A stretch of 64,000 nucleotides of DNA from Narthecium ossifragum (lineage: Eukaryota > Streptophyta > Magnoliopsida > Dioscoreales > Nartheciaceae): positions 434,001 through 498,000 of the forward strand of contig OY986973.1 in assembly GCA_963920575.1 (NCBI GenBank), in the 5' to 3' direction. The notes under the pieces were generated by a model, which saw only the letters and a list, made by a program, of their open reading frames with translations, searched no databases and was not told the origin of the DNA. Position numbers and translations under genes: made by a program. The number at the start of each line of letters is the position of its first letter. Position 1 is the first letter of the stretch. Below are positions 47,701 to 60,000 of the stretch, in pieces.

Positions 47701-50140
47701 GATCACAGCGACATAGATGGAGACGTTGAGTTGGATGATGTCTGGTTTGCTTATCCATCTCGTCCTAGTCATATGGTGCTAAAGGTATCAGCAATGTTGT
47801 CTAAGATCGTTACCCTAAATATCTAGTGTTCTTCTCTTAGTTGTATTTTTTTGCCAAAGATATTATGCATTATGTTTCATGGTATTGATGGCTACTCTCA
47901 TATGAATAAAGTTCACTTTCACTGATATAAGACATTATCTGGTTTTTGCAAAAGCATATCTATGCTCAGATCTGGGTAGCGAAGCATGTTTGAGTATGGA
48001 CAACATACAAGCGCAACCATGAGAAACCTTGAGTTAGGATTTGAATCACATTGTTTGTGAGATCTGTTGTTTTTAGTTGTCTTCTGAATGTGCAAGCTAT
48101 ACAATTGAACAAACTCCAAAAAAATTTAGCTTGGAATGTACTATTGATTGGAATAAAAAAACCATATCCCGGCTCTTGTAAAGCTATGTGCCAAACAAAC
48201 CCATTTGTTAGCTCTCATGCTCCATAGGCAATATAATTACACCACTGCATGCTTAGAAAATTCTATTCACATTTTCGATGTGCTGTGTTAATAGTTAATA
48301 GCCCATCTAAATTTCTCAAGGACTGGTGGACTGTGTTTATCAGTTGATCATGTTCTTACACACCACTTCTTTTATATGGATCCCAGCTCCAAATAGATTG
48401 ATTACTTGCTCTTGGAGGATATGTTAATATTAGTCGGAGGTGGCTGAAGCCACCACTGAAATTATAGTGATAGAGGAGTTTTATCATGTAATGCCACAAT
48501 ATTAAACCCTTTTATGAGCATGGGGAGATAGTCCTCATGTTTATTTTGCATGAACATATGCATCCAAGTGATTAAAAGCTACAAGGCTTTAAAACATTCA
48601 TTTGAGAAAGTGATCTTCTTGCCATCAGGTATGCTTCCTGGGATCTTGGGGACTTATTAATCGAACTAGGGCCCAGGCACTAAAATCAATGGGTGAATCA
48701 TTAGATCTTGTGGATTATTTAAGGAAAATTTCATGAAAATGTACTTCAGGTCAAAGCTCTTTTATAGCTGAGATAATATTGAAGTACGTACTTCAGATGG
48801 ATACAATTCTTTATGTGATTGTAATACCATGCTGTAAACTGCAGGGAATTTCTTTGAAGTTAAGACCTGGCTCAAAAGTCGCACTAGTTGGACCAAGCGG
48901 TGGTGGGAAGGTAAATCATCTATTATTTCCCTATCAATCACTGTTTGCTTTTTCTTTCTCTATATAAGTGTCATCTTGTAGATGAGACTGCTTTTGTAAT
49001 GCTCTTATTCTAAATTCTGACCATTAAAAAATGTCCTCTTCCATGTCTACTGCAGACTACAATAGCAAATCTGATCGAACGGTTTTATGATCCAATAAAG
49101 GGCAGAATCTTGCTAAATGGAGTTCCATTAATGGAAATATCACATGAGCATCTTCACAAGAAGGTAATATTCACAGTCTGATGTTGACCAACCTCAGCTA
49201 CTTATGATAACATTGACTGACATGAGGAGAAGCATCTATGATATTGTGCATTTGACTTTTTATGATAGAGAGTTACCTGGCACTTGCAGGATCTAAAATT
49301 CTCTCTTGTTTTCCCATGGTACGTCAACTAGCAGTGAGAACTAATCAGTAATTCATCTGATATGCAGGTCAGTATAGTGAGCCAAGAGCCTGTCCTTTTT
49401 AACTGCTCAATTGAGGAGAATATTGCATATGGATTCAATGGCAAAGCCAGCCGTACTGACGTAGAAAATGCCGCTGTAAGTCTTACACATCCTTCCACAT
49501 AGTATATTCCATAAGTCACCAGTCATTAACAATAGCTGCTGTTCACCATACAGAAAATGGCAAATGCACATGAATTTGTATCAAAATTTCCAGAACAGTA
49601 CAAAACCCATGTTGGGGAGCGAGGTATAAAACTCTCTGGTGGACAAAAACAGAGAATAGCTATTGCAAGAGCTCTGTTGATGAACCCTAGTGTTCTCCTC
49701 TTGGATGAAGCAACAAGCGCCCTAGATGCCGAGAGCGAATATCTGGTTCAGGTCTGAATTACTTGAATTATTTGAATTACCTTTGATTACACTATTCAAC
49801 AGTAATTAGAACAAGGATATCTATTCTAAATTTCATATAGGAGCACAGTTCCTGTCATTCTCATGTCCATCATCATGTGTAGGCTTCTCTTCATTTATTT
49901 GTCCTGCAAGTTGAACCCTTTGTTTGCATGGTTCAGGATGCATTGGACTCCCTGATGGAAGGAAGAACAGTTCTTGTGATAGCACACAGACTGTCCACTG
50001 TGAAAAGTGCAGACACCGTTGCTGTAATCTCTGATGGTCTGATAGCTGAGAGCGGCACCCATGATGAATTACTCGAGCAAGATGGCATTTATACGGCACT
50101 GGTGAAGAGACAATTGCAAGGGCACAAAGCTGAAATATGA
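41738..50140 (+). CDS. ALS1: ALS1-type ABCB half-transporter (ABCB25/27 group), copy 2
   Basis: Seventeen exons mirror copy 1: 41738-41800, 42471-42521, 42602-42637, 42720-42794, 43550-43674, 44621-44720, 44792-44963, 46041-46159, 46952-47062, 47142-47286, 47480-47612, 47709-47784, 48845-48910, 49056-49163, 49368-49475, 49554-49751, 49937-50140. Exons 2-17 have exactly the same lengths and phases; exon 1 is 6 bp longer, giving 629 residues. Walker [29 protein letters not shown] and IAHRLS are all intact. Exon 16 differs from copy 1 at one of 66 residues (Lys for Arg before LSGGQ); the N-terminal leader and the membrane domain differ more (five of 57 in exon 7). Function is as for copy 1: probable vacuolar half-transporter linked to aluminium tolerance. 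The introns lack the large insertions of copy 1. Both copies look functional, so homo- and heterodimers are possible (inference). Confidence 0.95.
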
Positions 50141-51080
50141 TATCTATTACAGTTTGTTTATACAAGATTTTGAGACAGGGGCAGGGCTGACGCGAACTAG
50201 AGAATCACAGCGTAGCATGATATCTATAATCTATAGTATTGGACCCAGGCATGTTCAAGAAGTTATCCAGGCACTTTATTAGCAAGAAAATTCCTGAAGC
50301 ACATGCATACTGTAAGAAGTGCTGAGGCTCAATTTCCTAATTGCAAGGCATTTGTTTGCACCATTTATCTAGATTTAACATGAAAGTTCTGGTTCACATA
50401 CAACACTACTGCCACTTAGAATATCTGAACCTGGTTCCAAAGATGGAAAGCTGAGACTGAAATATATTTCCACTGTTGAACTAATAAAGGTTGGATTATA
50501 TCAGATTTTCCTTTTACTATTCGTCTGTTCATTGCCTGGAATTGATTGTGATCCAATTTCTAGAGTCCAACGTTTTCTTCATCACATCTGCCAATAGGAT
50601 CTTTTAAGTAAAATATGTTTGATGGTGCTTACCAGGTAGCAAAATAAAGGTGTTACGCACTTACACAGACAGTTGTGGACATACACTGAATTGACTGAAC
50701 TATAAATACATGGAAGATCAGTCCAACAGCAGGAATATTTGCAAGACCGCCTATGAAGAACATAGAGCATGTGTCCCAGTGTTCACTGCTGTTGGATTTT
50801 CTTGCATACTTGCTTGCGAATTATGACTCCGAACAACTTCGCATGTCCAACCACTTAGTCATCCACGTTAGCCACGCAATAAAGCTGAAATCTGTTTTAG
50901 GATTCCTGGCCTATATTTTTGCAGCCATAGTTCTCAGATTTCCGACATTCAGATGGAGCAATATCATGCAATTCTGTGAAAATTCAGATCCATTGCAAAA
51001 ATACTCGGTTCCTTGTCATGGCCAATTCCATCATTGAGCAAACATCTTTACAATTACACCAAAGTAATCTGGTTACTATA
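50141..51080. other. Tail-to-tail spacer between ALS1 copy 2 and the mTERF gene
   Basis: Contains the 3' untranslated regions of both convergent genes. No other gene or repeat is evident. Confidence 0.4.
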
Positions 51081-52439
51081 TCACACAAGAGATTCCATAA
51101 ACAGCTTCATGTTTCTCACATCCTCTTTGGTGTCGGCGAACTTTGGCGGCTTAAACACCTTCCACAGTCCGGATGGATGCTGGGGTTTTGTTCCTTCAAC
51201 ATCTCTCACAGGTCCCTCAAATATATCTTTGCACTCAGGATATGGCTTGACAAACAAATTGTAGAACTTAAGCCTACTCATCCTCACCAGGTGATTCATC
51301 CCCACATGAAACCCTAGCCCACCATTCGATCTCAAATGCTCGATCACATTGTAACGTGGAATAATATGCTTCTCAAGATTCACTCCCAGATAGTCCGGGA
51401 ATTCGACAAGATAGTCGACGCCAAACTTGATTTTATATAGCAAGAAACCAATCTTCTTCTCTATGTCTTCTAATTCATATAGTATCGATCTGGGCTCTAC
51501 GAAGAGTACCTTGAAGGCATCTCTGCGGATCAAACCGTGCCGGCACAAGCAATCCACTCTAAGTTTCACAGCAATGGCGGCACTAAGATGACCATTGCGA
51601 AGAATCCTCTCTTTGATCGGCATCCTGCTTTTCAAACTCTTCAGCAAGTCGAGACAACGAGAGACCTCTCCAACTTCCAATGTAAGGAGAAGCCTTGGGT
51701 TGTTCATCAGTGCCTTTCGGACTTCTTCTCGGCCAATACCAAGATCCCGAAACTCCTCAAACAATGGCTTCAATCTACTGTCAATGCTTAACATTAAAGC
51801 TCCACGATACGAGTGACAGGCTCGATTGATCTCCTCTTGCTTCAATCCAATTTCCTTTAGGAACTCAAACCTCCGGCCAACATCGATGGTGTCATTCTTG
51901 AGAGACTCAAGTAATTCCTCAAACACCTTGACTATAGTGTCATCGTTCAAGCCCAGATTTTTCAAGACAATAACAATGTGATGGACGTCATCTAGTTCAA
52001 CCTGGAGCTTTGTGGCTTGTTCAAGAACTCTTTGGGCAGTGGAAGCCTGAATACTTGAGAGCCCTAGTTGCTGAAAAATCATTTGCCATTTTGTCAAAAC
52101 CCTAGGGCAAGAGTAGACGAGGGAAACAAGAGAATTCTGAGATAAACCAAAGGATGGGAGAATCCCAATGCATTCCTCGACTTGCGAAGCGCCGGTATTG
52201 TGAAAAAATCGAACTTTCAGGGGGAATTCATGGATCTGGGATTGGGGGAAGCCGCATCTCTGCAAGACACTGGCGATGGAAACCTTTTGTGAGAATTGGG
52301 AATCTCGTCGAGAAAATTGGGTCGGCGTATTTGGGGTTTCGCATACTGATTGGATTTTGCGAAGTGGGTATGGAGGGATTTGAGGGGATTCGGAGACGAG
52401 GCGACGAATTTGGCGTCTGGCTAAAACCCTAATCGCCAT
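51081..52439 (-). CDS. mTERF family organelle nucleic-acid-binding protein
   Basis: One uninterrupted exon encodes 452 residues. The N-terminus (MAIRVLARRQIRRL...) is Arg-rich without acidic residues, as expected for a mitochondrial presequence. From about residue 85 the protein consists of repeated ~30-residue helical units with the mTERF pattern of conserved Leu/Pro/Gly (LPSFGLSQNSLVSLVYSCPRVL; LNNPRLLL-like MNNPRLLLT; the C-terminal VEFPDYLGVNLEKHIIPRYNVIEHL). mTERF proteins bind organelle DNA or RNA and act in transcription termination or intron splicing. The overall architecture and C-terminal segment look closest to plant mTERF15, a factor for mitochondrial nad2 intron splicing, but I rate the subgroup call as tentative. 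Start: first ATG, immediately before the presequence. Confidence 0.92.
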   Translation of the reverse strand: MAIRVLARRQIRRLVSESPQIPPYPLRKIQSVCETPNTPTQFSRRDSQFSQKVSIASVLQRCGFPQSQIHEFPLKVRFFHNTGASQVEECIGILPSFGLSQNSLVSLVYSCPRVLTKWQMIFQQLGLSSIQASTAQRVLEQATKLQVELDDVHHIVIVLKNLGLNDDTIVKVFEELLESLKNDTIDVGRRFEFLKEIGLKQEEINRACHSYRGALMLSIDSRLKPLFEEFRDLGIGREEVRKALMNNPRLLLTLEVGEVSRCLDLLKSLKSRMPIKERILRNGHLSAAIAVKLRVDCLCRHGLIRRDAFKVLFVEPRSILYELEDIEKKIGFLLYKIKFGVDYLVEFPDYLGVNLEKHIIPRYNVIEHLRSNGGLGFHVGMNHLVRMSRLKFYNLFVKPYPECKDIFEGPVRDVEGTKPQHPSGLWKVFKPPKFADTKEDVRNMKLFMESLV

Positions 52440-53087
52440 TGCTAATGGCTCGGTCTATAGAAGACGACCTGCTAAAGTGCCTTACGAGCAAGGTCAGCAT
52501 GAGCCAAATGGCGGGGCTGTTGCAGGGAGGCCGAAGGCGAACTCCGGCGGAGGCGTTCCGACGAGGGCGTCGCCGACGACGGGGTTTTGGGGGAGGTCGA
52601 CGAGAGAGGAGGAGGTCGGTGACGAAGAGCTCGGGCGGGGGTTCCGATGGTGGTAGGGAAGGGAGAGGAGAGTGGCGACGGTGTGGGTTTCCGGGAAGGA
52701 CGACGCCGGCGGCAGGAGCCCGACGAGGTGGAAGGCGGCGACGACGAGAGCTCCGGCGATGGGTTCCGCCGTTCCGGGGTGGTCGGCGACGCCTGTAACG
52801 GAGGGCGGAGGCGAGGAAGCTGGTGGTCGCGGCGGGGAGGCGTCGGGGAGGTGAGCCGGCGAGGAGGCGCGGCCTTGGTGGTCGCGAGAGGAGGAACGAA
52901 GGGGAGGAAGGGAGAGAGAACGAGTGGGTGGGCTTGGTGATGTGGACGGCTGGGATTGTTTCTGTAGTGTGATAGAGGGCTTAGATTCAATGGAAGTTTA
53001 ATTATATAAGTTGGCTAGATTAAACAAGTTGAGGTCTTTTTTGCAAGGTCTATGGTCCAGTTTCTTTTCTGTTTTTCCTGTTTTTTT
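52440..53087. other. GC-rich region upstream of mTERF
   Basis: Very GC-rich with long open frames on both strands (for example 52472-52990 minus), all of them Pro/Arg/Ser or Gly/Arg-rich low complexity. It probably includes the mTERF promoter and leader, or a captured fragment. No domain is recognisable and no gene is called. Confidence 0.4.
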
Positions 53088-56000
53088 GAGAAATTTTCTT
53101 TTTAAATCCACTTGTCTTTCGATTTGTCAATCGAGGGACACTTTCGTGTTTCTTTACATAGCAGGCCGAATCCACAAAGTTGAGACCAAAATACCTCTGG
53201 CCACGTTATTGTGTTTCTTTTCAAAACAGGCAAAAACCATAAATTCGGGACCAAATTACCCCTTGTCAACTCTCTCTCATCATTTAATGCCACCTGACAC
53301 AAGTATGAGAGAGAGAAAGGAGAAAATTCCTTACTTATGTAAGGAATTTCTTAATGCCATCTGTCAATTTTATTCTTGTATATGTGAGAAATTCTTGTCA
53401 ATTTCAAGGAATCCTTGGTTATTAGTTAGGAATATTTAGTTATTAGTTATTATTTAGGAGATGTTGTTGACCTGTAGAACAAAAAAGAGTGTCGAGGTTC
53501 CCTCTCTCCACCTGCCTCTCTCATTACTTTTACTTATATGAGGAATTCATAGCCTAAGTAAGGAATTCCTTAGTTATGTGATGAGGAGAGAGAAAGATGG
53601 GTGGAGAGAGTGTGTGTAGAGGAGAGAGAGAGACCAGAGGAGAGAGACAAATGGAGGAGAGAGAAAGATGGGTTGAGAGTGTGTGTGTGGATGAGAGAGA
53701 GTGTGTGGAGGAGAGAGAGAGGTCGGAGGAGAGAGAAAGTGTGTGGATGAGAGAGAAAGATGGGAGGAGACAGAGAGGCCGGAGGAGAGAGAAAAGTGTG
53801 TGGAGGAGAGAGAAAGATAGATGGAGAGTGTGTGTGTGGAGGAGAGAGAAAGATCGGAGGAGAGAGAGGCCAGAGGAGAGAGAAAGATGGGTGGAGAGAG
53901 ATCGGTTTGAGAGAGAGGGAGGGAGAAAGGAGAGAGGAGAGAGAGATCGGCTGGAGAGAGTGAGAAAGGAGAGAGGAGAGAGAGATCGGCTGGAGAGAGA
54001 GGGAGGGAGAGAGGGGGGAATAGTGGATGGAGTGAATGGATGGATTCCATAGAATATTAAAGGAAATGATTAAGTAAGACCAAGGAATTCATTAATTATG
54101 TGAGGAATTCCTTACATAACTAAGGAATTCCTTAAAATAACTCTTGTTTCTCTTTTTTCCAGCTAATTGAATCAGTCTGACAAGAGTTGGGATTGGTCTC
54201 ATACACCAAGGCTAACTTTAGTGGAGCTTGGGGCCCACATCAATTAATAGCCATTACATTATTTGGCTTTGCAACTTCAAATTTACAAGGATTCCTCACA
54301 TTGAGATTTCAAATAACTAAGGAATACTTTAAATTTACAAGGATTTCTTACAAATAACTAAGGAATACTTCAAATTGACTTATGATTCATTACAATGCAA
54401 GGAGTCGAAATTGACTCTCTCTCTTCCGCCCCCCTCTCTCTTTGGACTCTCTTTCTCTCCCGCCCACCCTCCCCCCTCTCTCTCTCCTCTGTTTTTTCTC
54501 CCCTCTACTTTCTCTCCTCCCGGAAGCTCTGTTTCTCCCCTCTCCCTTTCTCTCCTCCCTCTGTTTCTCTCTCCTCCCTCTTCCTCCAGCACCTCGCCCG
54601 GCGTCCTCGCCCCGCCTACAACGACCCCCACGCCCCGCTGGGAGAGGAAGGGCCAGAAGGGGGGGACGGGTGGGAGGCATCGAGCTCGGAGCCTCCGAGC
54701 TCCTCTGAGCTCGAGGCAGTCACCTCCGAGCCAAGGAATCCTTCAGGAGGTTGAGGTCCTGGAGCTGGTGCTACGCCGGATCGGATCCCCACAGATAGAC
54801 TCCACGCCTTCCATCAACCGGAGCTCAACGCAGTGGCGTCGCAGGCCTGGGAGAGCGCCCGCATGAGGATTGACGGCGGACGGGGCAACGTCCCCCGTCG
54901 AGGGAGGACGGGGCGACGTCCCCCGTCGAGGGAGGACGGGGCGAGCGAGCAGCGAACGTCGAGGCTGCCCGTTCACTCGACGCTCGATGGCAGCACGATC
55001 ACCTCCTCGTCTCCAACGTCGGCCGGCCCTCCAACGTCGGCCGACCCTTCAACGTCGCCGGAATCCTTGTAAATTTGAAGTTGCAAAGTCAAGTAATGTA
55101 ATGGCTATTAATTGGTGTGGGCCCCAAGCTCCACTAAAGTTAGTCTTGGTGTACGAGACCAATCCCAACTCTTGTCAGGCTGATCCAATTAGCTGGAAAA
55201 AAAAGAAACAAGAGTTATTTTAAAGAATTCCTTACTTATGTGAGGAATTCCTTAGTTATGTAAGGAATTCCTCACATAACTAAGGAATTCCTTGGTCTTA
55301 CTTAGCAATTTCCTTAGATATTCTAGGAAATCCATCCATTCACTCCATTCACTATTCCCTCCTCTCTCCCTCCCTCTCTCTCCAGCAGATCTTTCTCTCC
55401 TCTCTCCTTTCCCACTCTCTCTCTCTCCCTCCCTCTCTCTCAAGCCGATCTCTCTCCACCCATCTTTCTCTCTCCTCTGGCCTCTCTCTCCACCGATCTT
55501 TCTGTCTCCTCCACACACACACACTCTCCATCCATCTTTCTCTCTCCTCCGGCCTCTCTCTCTCCTCCCATCTTTCTCTCTCCTCCACACACTCTCTCTC
55601 ATCCACACACTTTCTCTCTCCTCCGACCTCTCTCTCTCCTCCACACACTCTCTCTCATCCACACACACTCTCTCGACCCATCTTTCTCTCTCCTCCATTT
55701 TTCTCTCTCCACCGATCTTTCTCTCTCCTCTACACACACTCTCTCCACCCATCTTTCTCTCTCCTCATCACATAACTAAGGAGGAATCACATAACTAAGG
55801 AATTCCTTACTTAGGCTATGAATTCCTCATATAAGTAAAAGTAATGAGAGAGGCAGGTGGAGAGAGGGAACCTCGACACTCTTTTTTGTTCTACAGGTCA
55901 ACAACATCTCCTAAATAATAACTAATAACTAAATATTCCTAACTAATAACCAAGGATTCTTTGAAATTGACAAAGAATTTCTTACATATGTAAGAATAAA

Positions 56001-56281
56001 ATTGACAGATGGCATTAAGAAATTCCTTACATAAGTAAGAAATTTTCTCCTTTCTCTCTCTCATACTTGTGTCAGGTGACATTAAATGATGAGAGAGAGT
56101 TGACAAGGGGTAATTTGGTCCCGAATTTATGGATTTGGCATGTTTTGAAAAGAAACACAATGACGTGGCCAGGGGTATTTTGGTCTCAACTTTGTGGATT
56201 CGGCTTGTTATGTAAAGAAACACGAAAGTGTCCCTCGATTGATAAATCGAAAGACAAGTGGATTTAAAAAGAAAATTTCTC
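53088..56281. mobile_element. Large fold-back DNA element with ~1.2-kb inverted arms
   Basis: Outer ends GAGAAATTTTCTTTTTAAAT (53088 on) are mirrored by the complement ending at 56281. Similarity continues through CCACTTGTCTTTCG, GAGGGACACTTTCGTGTTTC, a ~450-bp GAGAGA/TCTCTC microsatellite field and on to TTGCAACTTCAAATTTACAA, so each arm is about 1.2 kb (53088-54300; 55060-56281). The unpaired centre (about 54400-55060) is CT- then GC-rich, with a 26-bp tandem repeat GACGGGGCGACGTCCCCCGT (about 54875-54950). No target duplication could be recognised. Long inverted ends with a GC-rich centre recall Pack-MULEs. Open frames here are microsatellite artefacts. Confidence 0.8.
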
Positions 56282-56935
56282 TTGGGTTTAGTACTTCAAA
56301 AAAGAAAAAAAAAAAAAGGGAGCCAGGTCAGCATATTTAAAAAAATATGAGAAAGTCGTGGGATAACACACCATTGGAACACTGTTATTTAGATGTGATA
56401 ATTAATGGAGTTTGGGATTCTACTAATTATAAGAATAAAAATCTAAAAGCTATTAATAATGTTAGATAAATAACATACTTTGATGGTGAATTTGGAATTT
56501 GCATCTAAACAAAACTACAAATTTGGTTTTCTAACTATTTTGTCCAATAGACAATTATATATTTCAAGATTTCCTCCGTATGCAATTTAGCAAATAATAA
56601 TAATCCAAGGGGCCAGGCTATATATATTTACTACTATTATATCTCGTAATTTCTTTTGTCCAAATATGATGAGAATTAATCTCTTTCTTTTCTTTTCTTC
56701 TCCAAATATGATTGTGATATATATAAAAATTCAAGAATATAAAATTTCCCGATTTGGAAAATGTTTAAAAAATCAGCTATCAAATATCTGTAAATTTTTT
56801 ATACATTAAAACTGATCTTTACCTATCAAATTTTTTTAAAAAAATCAGCTATCAAATATCTGTAAAACATTTTACTTTTCATGAGTAGTAACCCTGTGAG
56901 TCTGTACAATTGTACTGCTTCTAGTAGAGATTATA
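56282..56935. other. AT-rich spacer
   Basis: Starts with a poly-A run (about 56298-56317) and is AT-rich throughout. No gene or bounded repeat seen. Confidence 0.4.
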
Positions 56936-56962
56936 ATAGAGCCCAACACAATAGAGCCCAAA
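56936..56962 (+). promoter_or_regulatory. Paired GAGCCCAA (site II-like) boxes upstream of the rhomboid gene
   Basis: AATAGAGCCCAA is repeated 15 bp apart (about 56936-56947 and 56951-56962), about 45-65 bp before the ATG. On the minus strand these read TGGGCTC, the site II element common in nuclear genes for mitochondrial proteins. This fits the predicted location of the product. Confidence 0.4.
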
Positions 56963-57004
56963 CCATTTCAATGCAACGATCGAAGAAAGATAAAAGAACC
57001 AGAG

Positions 57005-60000
57005 ATGCGAAGGCTACTCTCTCTTCGCTTCCTCGGTAGGAAGCCACGGGGGAGCCGACCCATTTCCGCCCCCCTCGCCGGAGACCGAGGCGCGGCGGCC
57101 CCTGCGTCGGCCGCCACTGAGTTCCGCGGCCTCCTCCCCGAGTATCTATCATCATGGCGTTCAAAGTTGACCCTTGTTGGACCGCTTGGTTTGCCCAATG
57201 TATCGAAGAGGGCGGTCTCCGAGACCCATCTCCCCCTTGGTCTTCAGAGCCTCATCGACAAAGGGGTTCGTTCGCTGAAGGTCTCGTTCCAGAAGAAGCC
57301 CTTCGATACGAGGAGGCTGCTCACCTTCCCAGGAAGTAGCTGGTAATGTGTTCGTTCTTCTGTTAGCTTTAGATGGGTTTTTTTTGTGCAAATTTCTGAG
57401 AGTGGATAAAGAACGCTGTTGGGTTTTCTTTGTCGATCAGGGTTTTGTTGGAAAGGTGGTTGTAGGCTTCTTGTTTTATTTCGTAAGAAGAGATAGAAGG
57501 AAGCCGGTTGTGCATTGGATGTGGGATTCTTTTTTCCTGTTATTGGTTGATGTCTCTCTTGTGGGCTTCTCGTTCTATTCGTTGAGCCGGGGTTTATTGA
57601 TCCTAAAAGGGCTTAAAAGCGTTTTTTTTTTGTGACTATTCTTGAAAGGTTAATTGTCTCATCTTTCTTATAGAGGCATCATTCCCGTCATTTTATTGTG
57701 CCTTTTCTCTTTTGTGTTAGATATTGATCCTAAAAGTGCTTAGAAGCGTTTGTTTGACTATTCATGGAATATTAATTGTCTTCTATTTCTTGTAGAGACA
57801 TCATTTCCGTCATTTTATTGTTCCTTTTCTCTTTTGTGTTAGAAAAACTCTGTCCAGTGCGGTGTTTATGAATTGAATCCCCTCAATAGATTAAAATGCA
57901 GGTAGAAAAGCTGATTAAATGTGGATATGGATTGGGTGGGTTCAGAACTGTTTACTACAATATAGCTTCCTTCTCAGAATATGAATCTTCTCTATGCTTC
58001 ATTGTTGCTTCACTTGCAGCATCGGTAATATGCAAATAATATGCTGTATGTTGACCAATTGGGTTCAGCAGTTACCAATTCAGTTTTGGGAGTGAATGCA
58101 AAGAATCCACAATCTATTTGTGGCAAACCTGTTGTTATTCATGCTTTAATTGTCATCATAATATGTGCTGCTTTGTGTCTCTAGTTGATGCATCCTACTT
58201 TAAACTTTGTGTTGCTTATCTGATTGCAGGAGAACCATCCTGCCAACACCTGATGTAGTACTTCTAAGCTTGATTGGAGCTAATGTTGGTGTATATTTCT
58301 TATGGAAGATAGCTGATCCTAAGTTCATGGAAAAGCACTTCATGGTATTTTCTTGCCTCTTTTTGTTATTGCCATCAATATTTATGCCCATTTCTGCCTT
58401 ATTTATCCTAAGTTCATGGAAAAGCACTTCAAGTAAGTTTCGAGGAGTGCATTTTTACAAGTCCAACAAATTAGAGAGATTTATAGTATGGTAGTGTGCG
58501 CTGAGTATAAAATGTTTTCTTGGTGCTAATTTTATTTTTTATGAACAGATTTCGGTAGATAATGTCAAAAGTGGGCGGCTGCATACAATTATCACAAGTG
58601 CATTCAGTCATGCGGATACTGACCATCTTATTTCAAATATGATTGGGCTTTACTTCTTTGGTACAAGTGTATGCCTTCTTACTCTCTAGCTTGTTTTTCT
58701 TGTTAACGAACCTGTGCTTTGTTAGTTACCATAACTGACGGTGGTCAGATGGAGGCATTATGGCACTATAAAGTTGCTAAAGATTTAACAAAATAAAAGA
58801 AATTAAAGAGGATAGGACATCTATCTCTGTCATAAAATACTGGTTTAGAGCAAGGCTTCTATGTTGCATTTTTATATGCTTTCCATGGTAGTCATTCCTG
58901 TTTTTCTGTTTCGATGATCAAGTCATATTTTTCTAACTTTTTCACGTCACCCAATTATGTAACATTCTGTGTTTGTTTCCATTAACCAGATTGGTAGGCA
59001 GTTTGGGTCTCAATTTCTGCTGAATTTGTACATAGCTGGAGCGGTAGGAGGATCAATATGTTTCCTGGTGCACAAGGCCTTAACTGTTCCTTCTTCAAAG
59101 GTGAGAAAGCAGTGGTTAGATGATTGGAGTTAAAAGTGAATGACAACTTTCACATCTTCAGGGCAGTGACATCCCAATATATTCAAATTACCTGAGAAGT
59201 TCTTTTTCCAGAATTGTCCTGATTAGTTATGACCATCATTTAAAATTTCAGGGCAGGCAAGTATGGGAGTATCCAAGGGTTTATGGACTGGTATACTCTT
59301 CTTTGCACCACTTTTTTGATTGGAGATTCATTTGGTATGAGCTTTTAGCAATCATTTCCAAGTGGCAGATATGTAAATCTTCCTTCTGTGGAGCTATGCA
59401 GCTGCATATGTGTGTGCATGCTTACATACTAGCTTACTCAGGTGCATAAGTATGTGCATACATACAGAGTACTTACATGTATATAATTAGGTAGGCTGAT
59501 ATATAAAGAGGACCTTCACAACAGGACCTGCTTTGTGTGTTAATGTATAAGCCTCAGTAGTTCAGAATACCTATTATGTACATACACATTGTCACGTGTT
59601 TTCTCTTACTTTCTTGTTTATGCTTGTCCATATATGCAGGGTGCAAGTGCTGCTGTTAATGCAATCATGCTTCTCGATATTTTTCTCCATCCCAAGAATA
59701 TTATCTATCTTAATCTCATAATACCTGTTCCTGCAATGCTAATGGTGAGGTCTGACACTTAATTTGAGTAATGCTATCATATTGTTTACTCACCATTGCT
59801 TATTTTTCGGAAACTATTTCAGGGAGCATTGCTGATTGGACATGATTTATGGCGGCTCAAAAAGGTAGAGTATTCTATGACCTTGTACCTTGAGGCTGAC
59901 ATTTATCTGATTTTAGAACAAGATCCTACATGCATCCGTTGCATGATGTAAATAATTTTCCTTCTTTGGAAAAGAAAGAATTTTGGGTAAGTTCAGAGGA

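Noticed and set aside
52472..52990. 172-residue minus-strand frame upstream of mTERF as a gene
   Set aside because: Pro/Ser/Arg low complexity with equally long frames on the other strand; composition explains it.
53574..55798. Several 90-170 residue frames (ERERE and LSLSP types)
   Set aside because: Translations of GAGA/CTCT microsatellites in the fold-back arms; mirrored in both arms.
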